A stretch of DNA of 15,867 nt, taken from NCBI GenBank assembly GCA_022704645.1, contig JAKJGA010000027.1:1-15867 (forward strand). Reading direction: 5' to 3'. A model generated the notes under the pieces. The model worked only from the letters and a program-made list of their open reading frames with translations, was not told the origin of the DNA and searched no databases. Below are positions 1-6,404 of this stretch, one piece after another. Position numbers and translations under genes: made by a program. This DNA comes from Spirochaetota bacterium. Its GTDB lineage: Bacteria > Spirochaetota > UBA4802 > JAFGJZ01. Each line of letters opens with the position of its first letter. Within the stretch, counting starts at the first letter, position 1.

Positions 1-18
1 TCCTTCAATATTTATATA

Positions 19-180
19 TTATTGAAATGCATACTCATCTTTTGTCGTGGAAGGAGAAAATAAATTGTCAGTTCCTTTTTGCTTATCTTTTGCTAATCGT
101 CTATATTCTTGAATATCTTTAAGAATTTGGGAATTCTTTGAATATTCATTTATTGAATCTATTATTTCAAAAAATGTCAT
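19..180 (-). CDS. Small hypothetical protein, 53 aa
   Basis: This minus-strand ORF begins at an ATG (178-180) with a GGAG Shine-Dalgarno six bases upstream and ends at a TAA (19-21). The product is hydrophilic, starts MTFFEIIDSINEYSKNS and is probably helical. It has no signal peptide, membrane segment or motif I recognise. It lies 21 bases downstream of the broken gene at 202-417 in the same direction, so the two were probably one short operon. The good ribosome binding site is the main support. Function unknown. Confidence 0.6.
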   Translation of the reverse strand: MTFFEIIDSINEYSKNSQILKDIQEYRRLAKDKQKGTDNLFSPSTTKDEYAFQ

Positions 181-201
181 AAATCACTCCCATGTAGCTA
201 T

Positions 202-417
202 TTACCCCACTCCTATCGTCACAAACAAAGGCTTCTCAAACAAATTAAGCAATGCGTTTAACTTTCCAAAATCATGCGATATAAACAGTTCATATAAATT
301 ATTCTTTTCCCCAACCCTATTATGGCGATATCCAAAAATGCGTCAGTAATTATCACCGGCGAACTGAAAAAACACACAACCACATTCGATTAAAATCTTT
401 TTGAGTAATGTTTCCAT
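202..417 (-). pseudogene. Small gene interrupted by an in-frame TGA
   Basis: Reading from ATG 415-417, the frame runs 24 codons (METLLKKILIECGCVF...), meets a TGA at 343-345, then continues open for 46 codons to a TAA at 202-204. The part after the TGA is protein-like (LYELFISHDFGKLNALL and a hydrophobic end FVTIGVG). The simplest explanation is a nonsense change in an old 71-codon gene, possibly TGG to TGA, which would restore NYWRIFGY. I see no strong ribosome binding site before the ATG. Palindrome 431-489 lies just upstream and the 53-aa ORF just downstream. A TGA-decoding organism or a selenoprotein is possible but not supported, because other genes here end with TGA (the transposase and AbiEi genes, for example). 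Family unknown. Confidence 0.5.
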
Positions 418-430
418 AAATGTCAATTCC

Positions 431-489
431 AAAATACTCTACCTCTCTTCGAAAACATACACCTCAAAGGTGGATGTCAGTGATTTTTT
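431..489 (-). repeat. attC-like imperfect palindrome (site D)
   Basis: The arms AAAATACT (431-438) and AGTGATTTTTT (479-489) pair imperfectly, with further partial pairing inward (CACC at 460-463 with GGTG at 469-472). The central block AACATACACCTCAAAG (454-469) matches 15 of 16 bases in the palindrome at 10784-10838, so the two are homologous. The element sits a few dozen bases upstream of the broken minus-strand gene at 202-417. It resembles an integron attC site in size and layout but lacks a clear GTTRRRY core. Confidence 0.4.
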
Positions 490-672
490 GAGTAAATAAT
501 AAAAAAGAATAATTAGCTCATAGACGACAGAGAAAGAAGGAGTCTATTTTATACAATCATTGCACAAAAATCCGCACTCAATTAATCCGGCCAATTGAAA
601 CTTTAATATTTTTTCAATCATAGATACCTGAAATCAACTGTACTATCGTCATTATGTTTATACAAACATTAC

Positions 673-715
673 ATTTCTATCACTTAAAATGTAAAATATT
701 GTAAGTGATAGAAAT
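673..715. repeat. 14-bp perfect inverted repeat downstream of the 755-1558 gene
   Basis: The arms ATTTCTATCACTTA (673-686) and TAAGTGATAGAAAT (702-715) are perfect complements around a 15-base AT-only-like spacer. The element lies about 40 bases after the stop codon of the minus-strand gene. There is no T-run after it in that direction, so it is not a classical Rho-independent terminator. A processing site, weak terminator or protein-binding site would all fit. The rest of 490-754 is AT-rich with no gene that I can support. Confidence 0.6.
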
Positions 716-754
716 TCCTTGATAAATTCTATACAAGTTCATTCTCTACGATAT

Positions 755-1558
755 TTACTCGACAGTATCTAAATCTTTTTTTGTCTCTTTGTTCCGTATT
801 TCTATTTCACTGTTCTTTTGCTCGCCGATATTTTTTTTAATTTCTTTTTTAATCAAATCTGTAATAGTTTTAGACATATACGTCAATGAGCACTCAGACC
901 TTCCTTTCGGCGAACCATCTATTTCATTGTAATTATTGAGCAAAATAACAGTATCACCTGATACCCAACAATAGTATGTGAAAGAACCTAAAATCTGAAA
1001 TAGAGAGTCACCTGAGTATTTTGAGGCTTTCCCGTACTTTTTGTTCAACTTTGATAAAACCTGATCAAATGAATGAGCGGCTATCTGATTAGCGTAACAA
1101 AAATACTTGCCTTCATAAAATTCATAACAACCAGATTGCTCATTATCATCATCCGAGTTGATTGGTATTATTGTAATATTTGGACAAACGGACTCCTGGT
1201 AATTGCAGAAAGCACTTCGATATGAATGATTGAGTACTCGATTAATCTCCTTGTTTTTTACATCAGGAGGTGGTCCCGGACTGTTCGAGTTGCATACAAT
1301 AGGAATTTCGTAAAAGTGGGCCAACATATCTACATCAATAGTAAAAAATGATATTTTAGAAATAGATACTTTCTCATCCTGGTCTTCTTCTTGAGAATCA
1401 GTATCGGGTGTTTTTACTGATAAATTTTTTTCACTTATAACAGCATCAATATCAGTACCCCATTCAATACCTTTATACGAATCAGCAAAAAGCATTGAAC
1501 AAGGGAATGTAAGATACAATCCCAAAAAAGCATTTAGTAATATTGTTCTCAATTTCAT
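755..1558 (-). CDS. Exported cysteine-rich hypothetical protein, 267 aa
   Basis: The N-terminus MKLRTILLNAFLGLYLTF is a signal peptide with a likely signal peptidase I site after LFA (about residue 25), so the protein should be exported. The mature part begins YKGIEWGTDIDAVI, a 'GIxWGT' opening seen in many uncharacterised exported proteins. It then has an acidic linker (about residues 50-62), seven further cysteines that could form disulfides, a segment FDQVLSKLNKKYGKAS, and a charged C-terminal tail rich in Lys and Glu. The ATG at 1556-1558 has a TGAGGA ribosome site supplied by the flanking palindrome leader. It stands between the palindrome at 1570-1640 and the inverted repeat at 673-715, like a single-gene cassette. 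Function unknown. Confidence 0.85.
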   Translation of the reverse strand: MKLRTILLNAFLGLYLTFPCSMLFADSYKGIEWGTDIDAVISEKNLSVKTPDTDSQEEDQDEKVSISKISFFTIDVDMLAHFYEIPIVCNSNSPGPPPDVKNKEINRVLNHSYRSAFCNYQESVCPNITIIPINSDDDNEQSGCYEFYEGKYFCYANQIAAHSFDQVLSKLNKKYGKASKYSGDSLFQILGSFTYYCWVSGDTVILLNNYNEIDGSPKGRSECSLTYMSKTITDLIKKEIKKNIGEQKNSEIEIRNKETKKDLDTVE

Positions 1559-1569
1559 ATTTCCTCAAT

Positions 1570-1640
1570 AAAACACCGACCTGTCAAAGTCGCATCTGCT
1601 TACCTTATGCTATGCGACTGATCTGGTCGGTTAGTGTTTT
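1570..1640 (-). repeat. attC-like imperfect palindrome (site A)
   Basis: This has two nested stems. The outer arms are AAAACACCGACC (1570-1581) and GGTCGGTTAGTGTTTT (1625-1640), which pair fully except for a four-base bulge. The inner arms are AGTCGCAT (1588-1595) and ATGCGACT (1612-1619), a perfect 8-bp stem. The central loop is 16 bases. Two stems separated by unpaired spacers, with extra bases on one arm, is the layout of integron attC sites. The plus-strand right arm contains GTTAGTG, a partial match to GTTRRRY. It lies exactly between the end of rmuC and the start of the next minus-strand gene. The outer-arm leader TCCTCAATAAA recurs at 3044-3054 and 10649-10659. Confidence 0.6.
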
Positions 1641-1671
1641 TAATCAAAAAAAATCACATCCTTGAATATTT

Positions 1672-3000
1672 CTACACTTCATCTGTTGCGGCATCTTCAA
1701 TAAGCATTTTATCTGCCGTACCCGACGGCAGTTCCTGGACGTTCCGAAGCTTACGCTCAATCGCTCGTGAACGCACTCCGGCCGAATCAATTTCTTTGCT
1801 CGCCGCATCAAGCTTCTGTTTCGTTTTTTCGAGTACTTCGCCAAACTTTCCGAAGTCGGTTTTCACCGCGCCAAGAAGTTGCCAAATTTCACTTGTCCGT
1901 TTCTCGACCGCGAGGCTCCGGAAGCCCATCTGTAAACTCGAAAGGAAAGCCGAAATGGTCGTGGGACCGGTAATGGTAATCTTGTAGTCTCGTTGAACAC
2001 TCTCGAAAAGTCCGGGAATGCGCAGAACCTCCGCAAATAGGCCTTCAAAGGGTAAGAACATAATCGCAAAATCGGTCGTATTCGGCGGATCGATATACTT
2101 CGTATTGATATCTTTTGCGAACTTTTCGATCTTCATCCTGAGAGCTTTTGTGCCGGCTTCGATCTCGGCGACGTCGCCAATATCGTACGCGTTGACCAAC
2201 CTCGAATAATCCTCAGTTGGGAACTTCGCGTCGATCGGAAGCCAGAGAACGCGGGAAGAATCTTCCTTGCTCGGAATTTTTACCGCGAATTCGACAAGAT
2301 CATTTGATCCTTTCTTTGTTTTGACGTTCGGCTCATATTGATTAGGCGTCAACAGTTGCTCGAGAATGGCGCCAAGCTGATATTCCCCGAGAACGCCTTT
2401 CGTCTTGACGTTCGAAAGGACTTTTTTGAGATCACCGACTCCAGTCGCTAGGGTCTGCATCTCCCCAAGCCCCTTCTGTACAAGTTCAAGTCGCTCGCTC
2501 ACGAGTTTGAAGGATTCGCCAAGTCTGGTCTCGAGTGTTTTATGGAGCTTCTCGTCGACAGTCTCACGCATCTTCTCAAGTTTCGCGCTATTGTCTTCTT
2601 GGAGCGCCGCGAGCTTCTTCTCGACTGCATCGCGCATCCCGTCAACTTTCCCCTCAAATGATTTGAGCGATAACCCGAGTTCCTCACGGTTTTGCTTGCC
2701 CGACAGATTAACCGCATCCTGTATCGTGGTCAATTTTTGATCAAGAAGCAGGGAAAACTTAGTAAAAGTCTCCGTCAGTTCATTGCGCGCGATTGACGCC
2801 GATTTCGCCATTTCCTCACGATTTCGGGAAAACTCCTCGCGAAGGACAGCTTCGTATTTGCCAAGGCACTTTTCGTATTCATCGAATTTCCGGACAACCT
2901 GATCCTGTGATCCCTCCGATGCTTTTTTTGAAAGCACAATAATGAACACCAATTGAACTAAAGCAACGGCCAGAATGAGAACAAGGAAAATCGTATTCAT
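1672..3000 (-). CDS. rmuC: RmuC family protein, 442 aa
   Basis: RmuC proteins carry a nuclease-like fold behind a membrane anchor and a coiled coil, and limit some DNA rearrangements in E. coli. Here residues 3-23 are a hydrophobic anchor, about 30-195 are charged heptad-like coiled coil, and the RmuC core follows with KGVLGEYQLG (201-210), DLVEFAV (234-240), the PIDAKFP motif (255-261, Asp257 and Lys259) and DFAIMFLPFEGLFAE (310-324). The core looks intact. I chose the ATG at 2998-3000 because AAGGAG lies nine bases upstream and the hydrophobic anchor starts there; the frame is open further upstream to 3150, but that extension has no ribosome site and crosses a repeat. The gene is visibly GC-richer than its neighbours (31 of 60 bases in 1741-1800 against 22 of 60 in 7021-7080, counted by hand), which suggests a different origin. 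Confidence 0.93.
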   Translation of the reverse strand: MNTIFLVLILAVALVQLVFIIVLSKKASEGSQDQVVRKFDEYEKCLGKYEAVLREEFSRNREEMAKSASIARNELTETFTKFSLLLDQKLTTIQDAVNLSGKQNREELGLSLKSFEGKVDGMRDAVEKKLAALQEDNSAKLEKMRETVDEKLHKTLETRLGESFKLVSERLELVQKGLGEMQTLATGVGDLKKVLSNVKTKGVLGEYQLGAILEQLLTPNQYEPNVKTKKGSNDLVEFAVKIPSKEDSSRVLWLPIDAKFPTEDYSRLVNAYDIGDVAEIEAGTKALRMKIEKFAKDINTKYIDPPNTTDFAIMFLPFEGLFAEVLRIPGLFESVQRDYKITITGPTTISAFLSSLQMGFRSLAVEKRTSEIWQLLGAVKTDFGKFGEVLEKTKQKLDAASKEIDSAGVRSRAIERKLRNVQELPSGTADKMLIEDAATDEV

Positions 3001-3043
3001 GATTCGAGACTCCTTCTTATTTTGTAATATACATCTAGGATTT

Positions 3044-3159
3044 TCCTCAATAAAACACCGACCTGCAAAAGCCACGTGCGAAAAAAAATCCGTGTTGTAC
3101 ATGAAAAAAACCCTTTTACTGACATAGAGCCAAGTGATTGAGGCGGTCAATTAAAATTT
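3044..3159 (-). repeat. Degenerate attC-like element upstream of rmuC (site B)
   Basis: The left part TCCTCAATAAAACACCGACC (3044-3063) is identical to the left flank and arm of site A at 1562-1581. About 80 bases on, GGTCAATTAAAATTT (3145-3159) resembles site A's right arm, but only its outer AAA/TTT and inner GACC/GGTC pair well. The element thus looks like a decayed or longer member of the same family. It lies between the seven-gene operon and rmuC. The left half is certain as a repeat; the right half is tentative. The remaining bases to 3215 hold no gene that I can see. Confidence 0.45.
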
Positions 3160-3215
3160 AACACGATTGCTACTGTCTCCAGGGTTACTACTAAAGTTTA
3201 TGGTTTGTATCATAT

Positions 3216-3851
3216 CTATCCTTTCCTTTCCGGTGATATAGTTTTTTCATATTTTCTAAGTTCTTCAGCAAGAACTCGTGCATAGCCAAAACTGATACGA
3301 AAGTATAGATAATATTGGCTTGATTGAGTACCGTTATTTATAGATATGTAAATACTCTTAGGGTTAACATTATTGGGAGCATACACAAACCCCATACATA
3401 GTGTAGCTTCGAATGTTTCACAGTAATGAGTGCCAAAGCCAAATTCAACTCCTTGTGAACTTAGTATTCCCGGATAATAACCTCCACCATCCGGAGTTTC
3501 TTCAGCTTTAGGGACCTTACGAGATATAGCATAATCTAAGTCCTCTATGAAGAGCTTAAGCATTGGCGGTCTTATAATAACTGTGTCCCTATTAATATAG
3601 ATAATAATTGCATTATTTTCTATATCATCTACAACCCTGATAATTCCTGTAAACTTTTCAGGAAAAACTGTGCGGTTTCCATTTTGAAATTCCAATTCAT
3701 ATGGAACCTCATAATAAGCTTCTACTACAATGGGAGCTTTTGTAATTGCAACAAACTGCCCCTTCTTAGACGTTTGCTCAGCTTTACCTGCATACCCTGT
3801 CAATACACAGATAATGATTAGACTTAATTTAACCAAAGTATTTATTTTCAT
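3216..3851 (-). CDS. Exported hypothetical protein, operon gene 7, 211 aa
   Basis: The N-terminus MKINTLVKLSLIIICVLTGYAGKA is a signal peptide, probably cleaved after AGKA. The mature protein alternates beta-type strands with a few helices: ITKAPIVVEAYYEV near the start, a strand-helix unit AIIIYINRDTVII then MLKLFIEDLDYAI, a glycine-rich middle and a C-terminal helix FGYARVLAEELRKYEK. The same elements occur in the same order in the product of 3936-4472 and more weakly in the lipoproteins at 4480 and 5161, so I read them as paralogues. The start has an AGGAGG ribosome site and lies nine bases after what was probably the original stop (3861) of the gene before it. It is the last gene of the operon. 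No known family recognised. Confidence 0.85.
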   Translation of the reverse strand: MKINTLVKLSLIIICVLTGYAGKAEQTSKKGQFVAITKAPIVVEAYYEVPYELEFQNGNRTVFPEKFTGIIRVVDDIENNAIIIYINRDTVIIRPPMLKLFIEDLDYAISRKVPKAEETPDGGGYYPGILSSQGVEFGFGTHYCETFEATLCMGFVYAPNNVNPKSIYISINNGTQSSQYYLYFRISFGYARVLAEELRKYEKTISPERKG

Positions 3852-3935
3852 ATATCCTCCTTATCCTTTCCTTGCCGGTAATTCTTCCCAATACTTCTGC
3901 AGATCCTTTAGTAGAACTCTTATATTATCATGATC

Positions 3936-4472
3936 TTAGCATACCATTATATAGTTTTCCTCACCTTCATCGGCTCCACCTACAAGGAAGTACATGTAAA
4001 AGCTTTTGTTCTTTTCAGTATAAATAGTTCCTATATCTATTCCAGTAGGATGCCATACATTAAACAGTGCCGGTTTATATAGTGCACCTATTCTATCAAT
4101 GTATACAGGATCAAAATTCTTAGACTTCAACGGTTTCTTAATATTACTGGCTTCAACGCCTATACCAAAATTTATAGCATCGATAACTCTGCCTATGCTA
4201 TAAACACTAATATTTATAACAACACTGTTAATTCGAATAGCTACCTGTTCCCCATCCGGAGATTCCACCATTGATATGTCTGCCAAGAATACTGATGGTG
4301 AATTACCATTGGCTGCATCCTGCTCTGTTAAGCAGTAAAAAGCTTCTGCTGTGATCTTGTTAGTTGTGACCTTGTAAAGCTCGCTTTCCTGGGCATTGAG
4401 AGCCTTCGGGGAAATACTAACCAATAAGGTAACTCCCACTAATATACTAAAAACTTTTCTTTTTGTAAACAT
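3936..4472 (-). CDS. Exported hypothetical protein, operon gene 6, C-terminally truncated by TAA
   Basis: I place the start at the ATG 4470-4472, which begins a signal peptide (MFTKRKVFSILVGVTLLVS, cleavage near LNA-QES). An AAGGAG lies 12 bases upstream. The upstream in-frame ATG at 4503-4505 has no ribosome site and would overlap the previous gene. The product is 178 aa. Its body matches the neighbouring paralogue at 3216-3851 in outline: KITAEAFYCL, then VAIRINSVVINI with a helix, then a strand FYMYFLVGG. The stop TAA at 3936-3938 is followed in frame by 24 more codons (including NIRVLLKDLQKYWEELP and ending ARKG) to a TAA at 3861-3863. This tail matches the C-terminus of the paralogue (ARVLAEELRKYEK...ERKG), so the gene appears to have lost about 25 residues to a recent nonsense change. 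The truncated protein may or may not work. Confidence 0.8.
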   Translation of the reverse strand: MFTKRKVFSILVGVTLLVSISPKALNAQESELYKVTTNKITAEAFYCLTEQDAANGNSPSVFLADISMVESPDGEQVAIRINSVVINISVYSIGRVIDAINFGIGVEASNIKKPLKSKNFDPVYIDRIGALYKPALFNVWHPTGIDIGTIYTEKNKSFYMYFLVGGADEGEENYIMVC

Positions 4473-4479
4473 AATTTTC

Positions 4480-5148
4480 CTATTCTCCTTTCTTATAGTG
4501 TTCATCTACTGCGGTAAGAACCTTTATCAACTGCTTAGCCTTCTTAGGTGTAAGGCACAACCACCCTAGTTCATGATAAGGGAATATTATACCATAGTAG
4601 TGACGGATAATAAAACCTATAACAACATAAAAGTCACCATCCATACGGACACGGTTGATAACCACTATTGCTTTATCAGATTTGCTAGAGTCTGAAGTAG
4701 CCTTTACAACTAAGTCTTCTGCCCAAATACTGTCCCCTAAATGCATTTGTTTATCCTTTAAAAGGGCACCACTTGTATCACGTATAGTTTCATGGTCTTC
4801 CTCTTTAAGCTGACCCTCAATGTAATATTTCAAAAACTGAGCGTCCATTGCAGGTATTACACAGGTCCACTTATCCATTACTATCTTGAAAGCCCTATCT
4901 TTAGATCCCATCTCTACATAGAAGTCTATATCTTTTACACTGTCAGGTAAGAACCCTGTACGCTCTTTTCCTGGATCGTATGGTTCATTAGTGTCGATAT
5001 AGTAGAACTTCGATGATATCGCCTGCTTCGGGATAACTGCGTATCTTTCTGCATCTTCCTCAAACGCTGTAGTTTGTACAGAAGTACATGCACTCACTGC
5101 AAGTAGCATTACCATTATCAATAGCATCACTTTAATAGCCTGTTTCAT
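4480..5148 (-). CDS. Lipoprotein, hypothetical, operon gene 5, 222 aa
   Basis: The N-terminus MKQAIKVMLLIMVMLLAVSAC is a lipoprotein signal with lipobox VSAC, lipidated Cys21, so the protein should be anchored to a membrane by lipid. The mature part has PKQAISSKFYYIDT, then AFKIVMDKWTCVIP followed by a helix FLKYYIEGQL, later strands AIVVINRVRM and FYVVIGFIIRHYY, and a C-terminal helix AKQLIKVLTAVDEHY. This order resembles the other three exported products of the operon. A GGAGG ribosome site precedes ATG 5146-5148, and the gene starts 12 bases after the end of the gene at 5161. Its stop lies seven bases before the start of the next gene. No family recognised. Confidence 0.85.
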   Translation of the reverse strand: MKQAIKVMLLIMVMLLAVSACTSVQTTAFEEDAERYAVIPKQAISSKFYYIDTNEPYDPGKERTGFLPDSVKDIDFYVEMGSKDRAFKIVMDKWTCVIPAMDAQFLKYYIEGQLKEEDHETIRDTSGALLKDKQMHLGDSIWAEDLVVKATSDSSKSDKAIVVINRVRMDGDFYVVIGFIIRHYYGIIFPYHELGWLCLTPKKAKQLIKVLTAVDEHYKKGE

Positions 5149-5160
5149 ATTTCTCCTCCT

Positions 5161-5781
5161 TTACTTATTATATAAGTACAACATATGGTCTAGTGCACCA
5201 TAGAATTCTTGTGTGTTTTGAATGTCTATTAATGTATAACCCAGTGTAGAGTGATCTGCTTTATCTATAGCTTCAAAATATGTGTAGCACTTTCCATCAG
5301 ATGTAAATACTCCAACATCTATTATTACCTCTTTTAAAAGAAACCCTTCAGATGAACCTAAGCTCGCATACCCTAAGTAGTTAGACACAAAAGCTCCTTT
5401 GTGCTCAAATCGTTTAATGTCCCTAATCTCACCCTCCGGAAGTGTATAGCCCCTATTTGTCTGCAGATCACTTTCATAATCTACCAGATATTTTAAGTAT
5501 TCAGATAAATCTTCTATCATATCAAATGGTAGCTCCGTGGTATGAAAACCCAAAAGCATGTTTGACAAATGGACATATCTACCTTCCGGATAATACACCA
5601 TTGAAGCGCAACCAGAGTTGCAGTAGCATCCATCATAGCACTTATAATGTAAGTATATCCGATTACTTTCAATACCCTTCTTTGAAAGGCTAGGTTTGTG
5701 CATTCGTAAAACGCTGCAACTGCTAAGACTAAAGGCTACTGCCAAAATCAATACATACCTCACCATACTATATCTTTTCAC
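5161..5781 (-). CDS. Lipoprotein, hypothetical, operon gene 4, 206 aa
   Basis: The start is a GTG (5779-5781), chosen because AAGGAGG lies six bases upstream; an ATG five codons in is the alternative. MVRYVLILAVAFSLSSC is a lipoprotein signal with lipobox LSSC, Cys22. The mature part has a cluster of cysteines (YKCYDGCYCNSGC, about residues 46-58), unusual among its neighbours, which suggests disulfides or metal binding. It then has strand-helix elements (YVHLSNMLLGF, MIEDLSEYLKYLVDY) and a final helix FYGALDHMLYLYNK. Its outline is like the other exported operon products but the similarity is the weakest of the four. Function unknown. Confidence 0.83.
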   Translation of the reverse strand: MKRYSMVRYVLILAVAFSLSSCSVLRMHKPSLSKKGIESNRIYLHYKCYDGCYCNSGCASMVYYPEGRYVHLSNMLLGFHTTELPFDMIEDLSEYLKYLVDYESDLQTNRGYTLPEGEIRDIKRFEHKGAFVSNYLGYASLGSSEGFLLKEVIIDVGVFTSDGKCYTYFEAIDKADHSTLGYTLIDIQNTQEFYGALDHMLYLYNK

Positions 5782-5811
5782 TATCTACCTCCTTTCTTTG
5801 TTTAGATTTAG

Positions 5812-6387
5812 TTAAAGATCATCATCTCCATAATATTCACTTTCATCTATGCCGTACTTTTTAAGCGAATCTCTTACACGAATGTGTGCTCTATTCGATT
5901 CTCTCATAGGCTTCATCAAATTCTTATCTATAGACGCTTTGATGTAGTCAAGCTCGGTCTGATTTCTATATACTCTTTCAATAACATTTCCACACATCGA
6001 GCAATAGTTTATTACCATCGGTGAAGGCAATATATCACTTGTATTGAATTCACTTCCCCCATCTCCGGAACCTTGCTCTATAGGGAACATGTAATATCCA
6101 CAATGAGGACAAGCTTTTCCACCTCTACCTTTAGCAAATCTAAGAGCTAATCTATTTACATACTTGATGAACTTAAGAGCCTGTCTATTAGTCTTAGGTG
6201 TAATAGCTCTAAGCATATCTTCTTTTTTCTGATCGACCATAGCATGCTCTTTTCTCATATCAGACAATGATTTAATGACACTGAGTACAAAGCCTATGAG
6301 TGACATCTTCTCAAGCATTGCCCTATTATATTGAGCGTCAGTGTCATAACTGGATCTCAACGTTGGTGTAATAATTTCTTTTAACAT
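5812..6387 (-). CDS. Zinc-ribbon cytosolic protein, operon gene 3, 191 aa
   Basis: No signal peptide is present. Residues 1-85 are charged and helical, and include one amphipathic stretch MSLIGFVLSVIKSL (about 28-41). A zinc ribbon follows: Cys93 and Cys96 in CPHCGYYMF and Cys129 and Cys132 in CSMCGNVIERVY, separated by a glycine-rich loop. The C-terminal part is helical and ends in an acidic tail (YYGDDDL). Such ribbons bind one zinc and serve in protein or nucleic-acid contacts, so an adaptor role is possible but unproven. A very strong GGGGGGAGG ribosome site precedes ATG 6385-6387, and the gene starts 17 bases after its upstream neighbour. No family recognised. Confidence 0.85.
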   Translation of the reverse strand: MLKEIITPTLRSSYDTDAQYNRAMLEKMSLIGFVLSVIKSLSDMRKEHAMVDQKKEDMLRAITPKTNRQALKFIKYVNRLALRFAKGRGGKACPHCGYYMFPIEQGSGDGGSEFNTSDILPSPMVINYCSMCGNVIERVYRNQTELDYIKASIDKNLMKPMRESNRAHIRVRDSLKKYGIDESEYYGDDDL

Positions 6388-6404
6388 AAATTTATCCTCC
6401 CCCC

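Noticed and set aside
343..345. Selenocysteine or TGA-as-Trp decoding
   Set aside because: Other genes here use TGA as a stop (transposase, AbiEi), and no SECIS-like hairpin is evident directly after the codon.
1634..2740. Several open frames on the plus strand and other minus frames inside rmuC
   Set aside because: They are by-products of the GC-rich rmuC sequence; rmuC has an anchor, coiled coil and family motifs while these have none.
3001..3150. Longer start for rmuC, adding 50 residues
   Set aside because: The extension crosses the repeat TCCTCAATAAAACACCGACC, has no ribosome site, and puts 50 polar residues before the membrane anchor. The ATG at 3000 has AAGGAG at good distance.
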